Assembly (NCBI GenBank): GCA_005804965.1
Contig: SYOC01000003.1
Span: forward strand, 1-42,778
Origin: Pseudomonadota bacterium
GTDB lineage: Bacteria > Desulfobacterota > Binatia > Bin18
DNA: 42,778 nt
Direction of reading: 5' to 3'
This document shows positions 17,125-24,239 of this stretch, piece after piece. Both the position numbers and the translations under genes were made by a program. Positions within the stretch are counted from its first letter, which is position 1. Each line of letters opens with the position of its first letter. The notes beneath the pieces were generated by a model. That model searched no databases, was not told the origin of the DNA, and was given only the letters and a program-made list of their open reading frames with translations.

Positions 17125-18061
17125 CCATCACGGTTCCGGCTTCCCCTCGAAGCAAAAGGTGCAGCTCTTCAGGAAGACCGATCAACACCCGACGACCGCC
17201 GCCTCGTAGAAAGTCGATGCCGGCTTCGATCTTCGGAGCCATGCTGCCCGGCAAAAACTCTCCTTGTTGGAGATGCCTCCAGGCATCAGCGGCAGTCACC
17301 CGCCGCAGTGCCCGTCGCTGCGGACTCAAGAAATCGAGATAGACGTGGTCGATATCCGTCAGCATCACGAGACTATCGGCAGCGATCTCACGGGCAAGAA
17401 GACTCGAAGAAAGATCCTTGTCTACCACGGCTTCGACACCGCTGAGTCGTTGCTCGGGATCTCGCATTATCGGTACACCACCACCGCCCAAGGCGATCAC
17501 CACAATCCCGGCTCCGAGCAGAGCGTCGATAGCCGCGCTTGCGAGAATATATCGTGGAGCGGGCGACGCCACCACGCGACGCCAGCCCCGGTCGGCATCC
17601 CGCGCCACGGCAACTGAACGGCCAAGCTCGTGCGCTTCTTCTTCGGAAAGAAATGGTCCGATGGGCTTTGTGGGGTGTGCAAACGCCGGGTCTTGTGGAT
17701 CGACTTCGACCAAGGTGAAAAGCGTCGCCACTGAACACTGCCGCCCCTGTTGCAACAACACTTGCCTCAGTGCGCATTCAAGCAGATAGCCGATAGTGCC
17801 TTGTGATTCGGCACCGCAAACATCTAACGGCATGGGCGGCACACTCGCTTGCGCAAGCTGCTGACGCAGCAAGATCTGTCCCACCACCGGCCCGTTGCCG
17901 TGAGTAATCACCACTTGCCGCTCGGGAACCAGCAACGGAGCAATTGCCGTCACCGCTGAGAGACTCCGCTCGGCCTGCTCAGCCGCAGTCCCGCGATCAC
18001 CTTTGCGTAGTAAGGCGTTTCCTCCTAGAGCAATAACGATCCGTTCATGTGAGGGCTTCAT
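17117..18061 (-). CDS. arcC: carbamate kinase
   Basis: The 314-residue amino-acid-kinase-fold protein matches ArcC throughout: IVIALGGNALL near the start, VVITHGNGPVVGQ, AESQGTIGYLLE, VVIALGGGGVPIM, DKDLSSSLLA and a C-terminal GSMAPKIEAGIDFL. It interconverts carbamoyl phosphate plus ADP with carbamate/ammonia plus ATP. There is no arginine deiminase or ornithine carbamoyltransferase nearby, so the source of carbamoyl phosphate is not shown. Its ATG overlaps the TGA of the upstream GTPase gene in an ATGA, so the two are translationally coupled. Confidence 0.93.
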   Translation of the reverse strand: MKPSHERIVIALGGNALLRKGDRGTAAEQAERSLSAVTAIAPLLVPERQVVITHGNGPVVGQILLRQQLAQASVPPMPLDVCGAESQGTIGYLLECALRQVLLQQGRQCSVATLFTLVEVDPQDPAFAHPTKPIGPFLSEEEAHELGRSVAVARDADRGWRRVVASPAPRYILASAAIDALLGAGIVVIALGGGGVPIMRDPEQRLSGVEAVVDKDLSSSLLAREIAADSLVMLTDIDHVYLDFLSPQRRALRRVTAADAWRHLQQGEFLPGSMAPKIEAGIDFLRGGGRRVLIGLPEELHLLLRGEAGTVMVP

Positions 18062-19389
18062 GATTGCGCCCGCTCATCAAGGAACCGCGTCATGACTTGA
18101 GCAAGGTTCGGGTGCCCAATCTCTTCTAATTCATACCTCACCCGACACACGGATACCGCAAAAGTCATAAGACGAGTTAAATCGACTGGCGTCGCTATCA
18201 CAACGGAGTCACAGGGAATGGCGGCTATGGTGGCAGCAAGGTCCGCGAGCTGGGCAGAGGAGTATCCCATGGCCGGCAAGGCACAGCCAATCCACGGACA
18301 CTGAGCAAATGTCTCAATAAGACTGCCTCGTGCGTAAGGGCGCGGATCAACAATCTCAGCAGCACCATAACGCTGCGCGGCAACGACTCCAGCTCCGTGA
18401 CTCATCTCTCCGTGGGTGAGCGTTGGCCCATCTTCAATCACCAACACTCGTTTGCCCTTGATCAGTTCTGGCGGCTCCGCCACGATTGCCGACCGTGCTT
18501 GAATCACAGGAGCTGCGAGGTTGAATCGGGCGATGTTCTCCAGAACGCGAGACACCCCGGCCAGAGGTGCCGAGTCCATCTTATTGAGCAGCAGCACCTG
18601 GGCGCGGCGCAGATTGGTTTCGCCAGGATGGTAGAGCAGTTCATGCCCAGCGCGGTGCGGATCAAGCACGACAATTTCCAGATCGGAACGGAAGAATGGC
18701 CAGTCATTATTGCCGCCGTCCCAAAGGATGATATCCGCCTCGTTTTCCGCCGCGCGTAAAACGCGCTGGTAATCGACGCCAGCATAGACGACGACACCAG
18801 AGCGAATATGCTGTTCGTATTCCTCCCGCTCTTCGATTGTGCATTCGTGTCGATCACAATCCTCTAGGCGAGCGAAGCGCTGGACCGCCTGTCGGGCCAG
18901 ATCGCCGTAGGGCATAGGATGCCGGACTACCACCGGACGAAGCCCCCGTACCCGGAGGAGTGAGACTAAACGACGCACCACCATGCCCTTTCCACACCCA
19001 GTCCGCACAGCACACACGGACACCACCGGCTTCGTCGCGGCAAGCATGCTGTGCTCCGGTCCAAGCAAGCGAAAATCCGCACCACAGGCTAATACCCGAG
19101 AAGCCGCGTGCATGACCGTCAAATGCGTCACATCGCTATAGGCGAACACGACTTGGTCAATATGCTCGTGGCGAAGCAAGGTCTCGAGTTGCCCTTCAGG
19201 ATAGATAGGGAGTCCTCGTGGATAACGAACGCCACTCAACGCCGCAGGATACGACCGGTCGGCAATCCCAGGAATCTGCGCCGCCGTGAACCCTACAACC
19301 TCATACGCGAGGTTGTCTCGAAAGTATGTATTAAAGACATGGAAATCTCTTCCCGCCGCTCCCATGATAAGCACGCGCTCGACTGTCAT
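18058..19389 (-). CDS. COG2403-type predicted GTPase (cyclic 2,3-diphosphoglycerate synthetase homologue)
   Basis: The 443-residue protein begins with a Rossmann-like dinucleotide-fold region (VERVLIMGAAGRDFHVFN). A P-loop region follows, AVRTGCGKG (127-135), where the usual Ser/Thr after GK is Gly. WDGGNNDWPFF and VLLLNKMD follow as downstream NTPase elements. This matches the family annotated as cyclic 2,3-diphosphoglycerate synthetase in methanogens. In bacteria the role is unclear, but its repeated pairing with carbamate kinase suggests a nucleotide- or carbamoyl-phosphate-linked pathway. It starts at ATG 19389 after GAGAGGAAG. Confidence 0.8.
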   Translation of the reverse strand: MTVERVLIMGAAGRDFHVFNTYFRDNLAYEVVGFTAAQIPGIADRSYPAALSGVRYPRGLPIYPEGQLETLLRHEHIDQVVFAYSDVTHLTVMHAASRVLACGADFRLLGPEHSMLAATKPVVSVCAVRTGCGKGMVVRRLVSLLRVRGLRPVVVRHPMPYGDLARQAVQRFARLEDCDRHECTIEEREEYEQHIRSGVVVYAGVDYQRVLRAAENEADIILWDGGNNDWPFFRSDLEIVVLDPHRAGHELLYHPGETNLRRAQVLLLNKMDSAPLAGVSRVLENIARFNLAAPVIQARSAIVAEPPELIKGKRVLVIEDGPTLTHGEMSHGAGVVAAQRYGAAEIVDPRPYARGSLIETFAQCPWIGCALPAMGYSSAQLADLAATIAAIPCDSVVIATPVDLTRLMTFAVSVCRVRYELEEIGHPNLAQVMTRFLDERAQS

Positions 19390-19627
19390 AGGCTTCCTCT
19401 CTTGTCCGTGCCTCTGCCGGTGCAGGACGATAGCATCTTCTCAGTCTCGTCTGTGCGCAAAGGCGATGCCAAAGGACAGTGCGCCTCTCGTTTCATCACC
19501 ACTGCCGAAAAACCCGGAAGGTTCGCAAGCCTGAGAAGGAAAGAAGACAAAAATCGCGAGAATGAAAAACACTACCCAGTCGCAACCTGTAATCTTGGCA
19601 AAAATACAGAAATTTCGCTCGCCTCTC

Positions 19628-19645
19628 TTTGGCAAGCGCCTTGCT
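19628..19645 (+). promoter_or_regulatory. sigma-54 (-24/-12) promoter of hsp20
   Basis: TTTGGCAAGCGCCTTGCT has GG (19631-19632) and GC (19643-19644) exactly 12 bp apart and matches TGGCACG-N4-TTGCW at all but one fixed base. The start would be near 19656, 27 nt before the hsp20 ATG. Confidence 0.7.
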
Positions 19646-19682
19646 GAATGCTCCCTCCAGAAACAAGCTAAGGAGGTGCCAT

Positions 19683-20147
19683 ATGGGAGCACTTACACCG
19701 TGGAAACCACGTCAGGAGCTGGAGAAGTTGCAACGGAATATGGAAGAGATGTTCGAGCGTCTCTCCGGGCGTTTCTTCGGCCATCGGGAGGAAAACCGTT
19801 CGTTCTGGGGCGGCGAACCTTGGTCGCCGGCGATTGAGAGCCGCACGGAGAATGGCAATCTCATCGTGAAAGCCGACTTGCCGGGTATCGACCCGAAGGA
19901 GATTTCGATCTCGATTGCCGGTGATCGCCTAACCGTCGAAGGCGAGCGCAAACACGAAGAGAAAAAAGAAGAGAAAGACTATTTCTACCGAGAGGTCGAG
20001 TACGGCAAATTTTCTCGCACTATCCCTTTGCCAGAAGGTGTGAATGCCGATCAAGTCAAAGCCAGCTATAAAAATGGCGTGCTGGAGATTACTATGCCCA
20101 CACCGCAGCAAACCGAGAGTAAAAAGGTGCAGGTTGAAGTACACTAA
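19683..20147 (+). CDS. small heat-shock protein, Hsp20/alpha-crystallin family
   Basis: The 154-residue protein starts at ATG 19683 with AGGAGG 6 nt upstream; the longer frame to 19629 runs through the sigma-54 promoter and is not real. A variable N-terminal arm (TPWKPRQELEKLQRNMEEMFERL) precedes the alpha-crystallin beta-sandwich. That domain runs from about WSPAIESRTENGNLIVKADLPG to the hallmark YKNGVLEITMP (A-x-x-x-x-G-V-L). The usual C-terminal I-x-I/V motif is weak. It holds unfolding proteins as an ATP-independent chaperone. It is probably transcribed with the cupin gene 42 nt downstream. Confidence 0.93.
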   Translation: MGALTPWKPRQELEKLQRNMEEMFERLSGRFFGHREENRSFWGGEPWSPAIESRTENGNLIVKADLPGIDPKEISISIAGDRLTVEGERKHEEKKEEKDYFYREVEYGKFSRTIPLPEGVNADQVKASYKNGVLEITMPTPQQTESKKVQVEVH

Positions 20148-20189
20148 TAAACACAGGTACAGGAAAGATGATCGAGTGAAGGGAGTCAC

Positions 20190-20525
20190 ATGATGCACGA
20201 AGCGAGCAGCCTTCCCACAACCATAGGCGAAGGGAAAATGCGTGAGGTCACACCTGTGTGGGAGGACACGTGGCGTAAGCTCGTTGTGATTCGTCTGCGG
20301 GCTGGCGCACTTTTGGACGATCACTCCACGAAATTTCCTATCACCATTCACGCCTTCCTCGGCAGTGGAACCTTACGAGTGGCCGGGCGCGAGTATCCAC
20401 TCACGCCCGGGGTCGTCGTGCCGGTGGATGCACATGTCATCCACAGCGTCCAAGCTGACCCTGAGATCGCAATTTTGGTGACGTTCTTTCGCCACGCGGG
20501 AGCGGCAACGGTCAGCGCGTCGTAG
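20190..20525 (+). CDS. small cupin-domain protein
   Basis: The 111-residue single-domain cupin starts at ATG 20190, with a second ATG at 20193; GGGAG lies upstream. Motif one is degenerate (LDDHSTKFPITIHAFLGSGTLRV) and motif two is LTPGVVVPVDAHVIHSVQ. Two or three His could bind a metal. The substrate is unknown; such proteins often bind small molecules or serve as sensory cupins. It lies 42 nt after hsp20, so the hsp20 sigma-54 promoter may drive it. Its 3' end overlaps the convergent FNT gene by 14 nt. Confidence 0.8.
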   Translation: MMHEASSLPTTIGEGKMREVTPVWEDTWRKLVVIRLRAGALLDDHSTKFPITIHAFLGSGTLRVAGREYPLTPGVVVPVDAHVIHSVQADPEIAILVTFFRHAGAATVSAS

Positions 20526-21387
20526 GCGCGTTCGCATCCGGCTGGAGATAGACAAACCAATACACAAGCCCTACCAGCCCAACACCGCCAATCACGTTGC
20601 CGATGGAGACCGGAAGCAGATTCGTCCAGAGGAAGGCTGCCCACGTGAGTGTCGGGTAATCCAGCACACTCTTCCCGATGTGCGCAAGAAACGCGGCGTC
20701 AGTCGTGATGAACAGCCCGAGCGGGATGAAATACATGTTGGCGACACTGTGCTCGAATCCTACCGTGACGAAGGCGCTGATAGGGAAGAGGATCGCCAAG
20801 ATTTTATCCGTCGTGCTGTGCGCGCCGATACAGAGCCACACCGCCAAACACACGAGCGCGTTGCAAAGAAGACCGAGACTGATCGCTTGCAAAAATCCAA
20901 GCGAGGTTTTGGCTCGCGCAATCTCTAACGCAACGAGACCAACTGCGCCATTCCCAAAAGTGTACTGCGCGGAGATGTAGACGAGTAGCGCCGTCATTAC
21001 CGCGCCGAGTAGGTTGCCCAGATACACAATGCCCCAGTTGCGGAGGAGTTGCTGAGAGGTGACTCGCCTGCTTGCCCACGCCATGCTGATCAAGGCGTTG
21101 CCGGTGAACAACTCGGCCCCGCCAAGAATCACCAAGATCAGCCCCAGGCAAAAAACTACACCGGCCAATAGCCGGGCAACACCAAAGGGCAGCACGCCAG
21201 CTGTGCCGGCACTCACGGTCGTCGAAAACAGTGCGCCGAGCGCGATGAACGCCCCAGCCAAGACCGCCAGTGTCAGCAGGGGCCAGAACGGCAGGCCGCA
21301 CTTCCGCACCCCAACTTCCTCGGCACGTTTGGCCATCTCGGCGGGTAGTAAAGCATCTAACGTCGCAGGCGAAACGAGATTGGCCAT
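20512..21387 (-). CDS. formate/nitrite transporter (FNT) family channel
   Basis: The 291-residue protein has six membrane helices and both FNT signatures: FTGNALISMAW in the first half and VTVGFEHSVANMYFIPLG in the second, with the gating His of FocA. It would move formate or another small monovalent anion across the inner membrane. ATG 21387 follows GGAGG; an upstream ATG at 21399 lies inside that SD. A sigma-54 promoter at 21431-21446 gives a start near 21420. Expression of an anion channel together with stress proteins suggests adaptation to fermentation, low oxygen or acid. Confidence 0.9.
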   Translation of the reverse strand: MANLVSPATLDALLPAEMAKRAEEVGVRKCGLPFWPLLTLAVLAGAFIALGALFSTTVSAGTAGVLPFGVARLLAGVVFCLGLILVILGGAELFTGNALISMAWASRRVTSQQLLRNWGIVYLGNLLGAVMTALLVYISAQYTFGNGAVGLVALEIARAKTSLGFLQAISLGLLCNALVCLAVWLCIGAHSTTDKILAILFPISAFVTVGFEHSVANMYFIPLGLFITTDAAFLAHIGKSVLDYPTLTWAAFLWTNLLPVSIGNVIGGVGLVGLVYWFVYLQPDANAPTTR

Positions 21388-21430
21388 GATTTCCTCCATT
21401 GCTCGTATTGGACAATTCCCTTAAGAAACG

Positions 21431-21446
21431 AGCAAGAACCACGCCC
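21431..21446 (-). promoter_or_regulatory. sigma-54 promoter of the FNT channel gene
   Basis: On the minus strand GGGCGTGGTTCTTGCT shows GG and GC 12 bp apart (plus coordinates 21444-21445 and 21432-21433) and a perfect TTGCT -12 block. The predicted start is near 21420, 33 nt before the ATG. Confidence 0.6.
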
Positions 21447-21482
21447 TGAGAAGCGGCTGAGGAGAGACAAGAAAACGTAAAC

Positions 21483-21504
21483 TTTTTCTTACAAACAAGA
21501 AAAA
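21483..21504. promoter_or_regulatory. inverted repeat, candidate shared enhancer site
   Basis: TTTTTCTT (21483-21490) and AAGAAAAA (21497-21504) are perfect inverted arms around 6 nt. The site lies 63-84 bp upstream of the FNT start and 82-103 bp upstream of the usp start. One activator hexamer bound there could serve both divergent sigma-54 promoters. I found no matching copy at hsp20, so binding is unproven. Confidence 0.35.
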
Positions 21505-21559
21505 CCGTCCCGCAATTCGCAACTCTGGCAATTTCGTCAGGAGTAAGCAGCCAATCTGC

Positions 21560-21575
21560 TGGCACCTGCTTTGCT
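21560..21575 (+). promoter_or_regulatory. sigma-54 promoter of the first universal stress gene
   Basis: TGGCACCTGCTTTGCT is close to the ideal TGGCACG-N4-TTGCW, with GG (21561-21562) and GC (21573-21574) 12 bp apart. The start near 21586 leaves a 15-nt leader that already holds the AGGAGG SD (21588-21593). Confidence 0.75.
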
Positions 21576-21600
21576 CACTGAACCATCAGGAGGATGCACT

Positions 21601-22056
21601 ATGAACATTTCCATAATTCTTGTGCCAACCGATTTTTCCGCACACGCCGAATATGCCTACACCTGGGCGCTAGAGCTGGCGGTACGCTGGAACGCCAAGG
21701 TCGTACTCTTCCACGCCACCCCGATGTTGTCCTCGCTCGTCTACCCCGAGACCATGTACGCTGTCGATCTCGCGCGCATGGAACAAGATGGTCTCGCTGA
21801 AGCGGAGAAACAGCTCAAGGCAGCCGCCGCCAAAAAGGGTGTGAGCACAGTCACGGTCGAAACCAAAGTGGTCATGGGTGAGGCTGTGCACGAGATTTGT
21901 GCGGCTGCCAACGAGTGCCGCGCTGATCTGATCGTGATGGGTTCGCATGGACGCACGGGACTGGCCCACGTGTTCTTGGGAAGTGTGGCCGAGCGTGTTG
22001 TTCGTCATGCGACCTGTCCAGTACTAGTCGCGCGGTCACTGCAAGCTGCCGCTTAG
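21601..22056 (+). CDS. universal stress protein, UspA family
   Basis: The 151-residue single-domain protein begins IILVPTDFSAHAEYAYTWAL and ends with the ATP-binding motif MGSHGRTGLAHVFLGSVAE (G-x2-G-x9-G-S), so it is of the nucleotide-binding Usp type. Usp proteins accumulate during energy, oxygen or nutrient stress and act as ATP-dependent sensors or protectants in the cytoplasm. AGGAGG lies 7 nt before ATG 21601. It is divergent from the FNT gene, with a sigma-54 promoter and a possible shared enhancer between them. Confidence 0.93.
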   Translation: MNISIILVPTDFSAHAEYAYTWALELAVRWNAKVVLFHATPMLSSLVYPETMYAVDLARMEQDGLAEAEKQLKAAAAKKGVSTVTVETKVVMGEAVHEICAAANECRADLIVMGSHGRTGLAHVFLGSVAERVVRHATCPVLVARSLQAAA

Positions 22057-22077
22057 AGAAGTGTGCGATTGCGTTTA

Positions 22078-22140
22078 CCCTCACCCGTCCTCGTTGCGCT
22101 CGTCCCGCCCTCTCTGGCAGGGAGAGGGACAGGGTGAGGG
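22078..22140. repeat. extragenic palindrome between convergent usp genes
   Basis: CCCTCACCC (22078-22086) pairs with GGGTGAGGG (22132-22140), and CCCTCTC with GAGAGGG inside. It can form a long hairpin between two convergent genes and could act as a two-way terminator or mRNA 3'-end stabiliser. It differs from the GTCATTCC family. Confidence 0.65.
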
Positions 22141-22199
22141 TTCCAGATAAGGTGATGCGGAGCGGCTCTAGAGGTTTGCTGCAGGAGCAGCGCAATGCC

Positions 22200-22733
22200 C
22201 TACTTTTTTTTCTCTGTTGGTGCCGCCCGCAATGTCAGCACGGGGCACGGCGCTTGCCTCACCACAGATTCAGCCACACTGCCAAGGAAAAAATGTGCTG
22301 CACCACGGTGCCCGTGCGTCCCCATCACAATGAGATCCGGCTTGAGCTTGTCTGCCCAGGCGAGGATCGTACCTCCCGAGTCCCCCTCTTGAAAATGGAA
22401 GCGCACGGTACCGGTGAAGCCAGTAGAGGCGAGGAGTTGCTGTACATGAAGACGCCCTTTGCGGCGAATGCGCAGCAGGGTTTCCTCAGGCGTTAAGCCG
22501 CGCTCGAACAAGGCATCCAACATATGCGGATACGGGATCGCGTGACAGACATGTAGCGTCGCTCCATTTGCCTGCGCAAGCTGCACGGCATAGCGCAGCG
22601 CAGCATCCGACGATACAGAAAAGTCTACCGGGACGAGCAGCCGCCGCCACGGAAGCGCACCGGCGGCATCGGGTGCGTGCGTTGGCATTGCCACGTCAGT
22701 GAGTGTCTTCGTTTCGCTATTGGACGATTTCAT
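22200..22733 (-). CDS. universal stress protein, second copy
   Basis: The 177-residue protein has a ~28-residue N-terminal extension before WRRLLVPVDFSVSSDAALRYA and the ATP-binding motif MGTHGHRGAAHFFLGSVAE. It is distinct in sequence from the copy at 21601. Its ATG overlaps the stop of the response regulator as ATGA (22730-22733), so it is translationally coupled to the regulator and shares its sigma-54 promoter. Pairing a Usp with its regulator suggests that the Usp is an output or feedback element of the same response. Confidence 0.92.
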   Translation of the reverse strand: MKSSNSETKTLTDVAMPTHAPDAAGALPWRRLLVPVDFSVSSDAALRYAVQLAQANGATLHVCHAIPYPHMLDALFERGLTPEETLLRIRRKGRLHVQQLLASTGFTGTVRFHFQEGDSGGTILAWADKLKPDLIVMGTHGHRGAAHFFLGSVAESVVRQAPCPVLTLRAAPTEKKK

Positions 22734-24124
22734 ATTTGCCCTTTCTTGTCCGTTTGAACACCAAGTTCTTCAAGCTTACGATACAGCGAAGAAAGACTGA
22801 CGCCGAGGGCCTCCGCCGCGTTTTTCTTATCACCGGTGCATTTCTTGAGGACGGCTTCAACATGGTTCTTTTCATAAGCTTGTAGCGCCTCCTTGAGGTT
22901 GTCGCCAAGGAGGCGGACATCCACCGCCGCTTGTGCCTCCGTGCGCGGCAAGTCAGCCAGCGTAATCCATTCGCCATTACCAAGAATCATGGCGCGTTCG
23001 AGGACATTGTCTAATTCGCGGATGTTGCCTTTCCACGGCAGTGCTAACACCATCTTCATCGCCGCATTTTCCAGACCTTTATACGATTTGTTCATCTCAC
23101 GATTGTGGCGGCGCACGAGGTAATCGACGAGGAGCGGAAGATCTTCCCGACGTTCCCGCAGCGGCGGAATCGTCAATTGAATGACGTTGAGGCGATAGTA
23201 CAGGTCCTCACGAAATCGCCCTTCTTCTACTTCTTTCTTGAGGTCGCGGTTGGTCGCGGCCAAGAGCCGGATGTCAGTTTTCACGGGGATGGTGGCTCCG
23301 ACCGGCAACACCTCTTTTTCCTCGATCGCCCGTAGCAGCTTGGGCTGAAGCGTCAGCGGGAGTTCACCAATCTCGTCAAGAAACATGGTGCCGCCACGGG
23401 CGCGTTGGAATAAGCCGTCTTGATTGCCCATAGCGCCGGTGAATGCACCTTTCACATAACCGAAAAGCTGGCTTTCCAGAAGCGTTTCTGGAATCGCGCT
23501 ACAGTTGACCGGCAGAAAGACGCGCTCTTTCTGCACACTCTGCGCATGCAACGCACGAGCAACTACCTCCTTCCCCACGCCACTTTCTCCAGCAATCAGC
23601 ACCGTGGCATTGGTCGGCGCTACTTTGGCAATGAGCGTGAGGATTTCTTGCATCGCCGGACTGTTGCCGATCAGGCCATCGGGGCTTAAGCGCCGCGCAA
23701 GCTCGCGGCGAAGCAGCTGCACTTCCCAGGCTTGCTGCTTGTGTTCCAACAAGCGGCGCACTTTATTCATGACGTCATCAAGCAAGAGCGGTTTCAGTAA
23801 GTAATCCTGCGCACCTAACCGTAGGGCATCAATGACAGTTTCTACGGAAGCGTAGGCCGTCATCAGGAGGACCATGGTTTGTGGGTACAGTTCACGGACC
23901 TTTTGCAAAATAGCGAGACCGTCGAGCCCCGGCATTTTCAGGTCGGACAAAACTACGTCGATCTCTCGTTCTTCCAAGACCTGCAAGGCTACGTTACCAT
24001 CCGCCGCCTCATAGACGAGGTAGCCCTCATCTTGCAGGGCTTCGGCGAGACTATGCCGCGCCAAGGCTTCGTCATCCGCCACCATCACCGTTCCCAGATT
24101 CGTCATAGGCTGCGTTACTCCCAT
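22730..24124 (-). CDS. NtrC-family sigma-54-dependent response regulator
   Basis: The 464-residue protein has the full NtrC layout. The receiver (11-125) has an acidic pocket, phospho-acceptor D61 and Lys111. The AAA+ domain (about 152-390) has Walker A GESGVGKE (179-186), the sigma-54-contact loop GAFTGA (226-231), Walker B FLDEIG and arginine-finger region FREDLYYRL. A Fis-type helix-turn-helix (about 425-455) ends the protein. Phosphorylated hexamers would open sigma-54 promoters. ATG 24124 lacks a clear SD; ATG 24106 is an alternative. It is followed without a gap by usp2. A -24/-12 promoter upstream implies autoactivation. No cognate kinase is adjacent. Confidence 0.95.
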   Translation of the reverse strand: MGVTQPMTNLGTVMVADDEALARHSLAEALQDEGYLVYEAADGNVALQVLEEREIDVVLSDLKMPGLDGLAILQKVRELYPQTMVLLMTAYASVETVIDALRLGAQDYLLKPLLLDDVMNKVRRLLEHKQQAWEVQLLRRELARRLSPDGLIGNSPAMQEILTLIAKVAPTNATVLIAGESGVGKEVVARALHAQSVQKERVFLPVNCSAIPETLLESQLFGYVKGAFTGAMGNQDGLFQRARGGTMFLDEIGELPLTLQPKLLRAIEEKEVLPVGATIPVKTDIRLLAATNRDLKKEVEEGRFREDLYYRLNVIQLTIPPLRERREDLPLLVDYLVRRHNREMNKSYKGLENAAMKMVLALPWKGNIRELDNVLERAMILGNGEWITLADLPRTEAQAAVDVRLLGDNLKEALQAYEKNHVEAVLKKCTGDKKNAAEALGVSLSSLYRKLEELGVQTDKKGQI

Positions 24125-24163
24125 TGTTTAACAAGAAAGCGAGAAGACTAAGAGAAAACATGT

Positions 24164-24179
24164 AGCAGGAAAAGTGCCG
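24164..24179 (-). promoter_or_regulatory. sigma-54 promoter of the regulator-usp2 operon
   Basis: On the minus strand CGGCACTTTTCCTGCT has GG and GC 12 bp apart, a perfect GGCAC block and a TGCT block. The start near 24153 is 29 nt before ATG 24124. Confidence 0.6.
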
Positions 24180-24239
24180 TGCTTCTTTGTGAGGAAAAGA
24201 ACAGCACTGGCCGCACACGTGGGAAAACTGGCCATACGG

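Noticed and set aside
19629-19682. 18-residue N-terminal extension of Hsp20.
   Set aside because: It would begin inside the sigma-54 promoter and upstream of the predicted transcription start; AGGAGG marks ATG 19683.
24183-24201. TTCTTT...AAAGAA inverted repeat as an enhancer for the regulator promoter.
   Set aside because: It directly abuts the -24 element, too close for an NtrC-type enhancer, and its spacer differs from the 21483 site.
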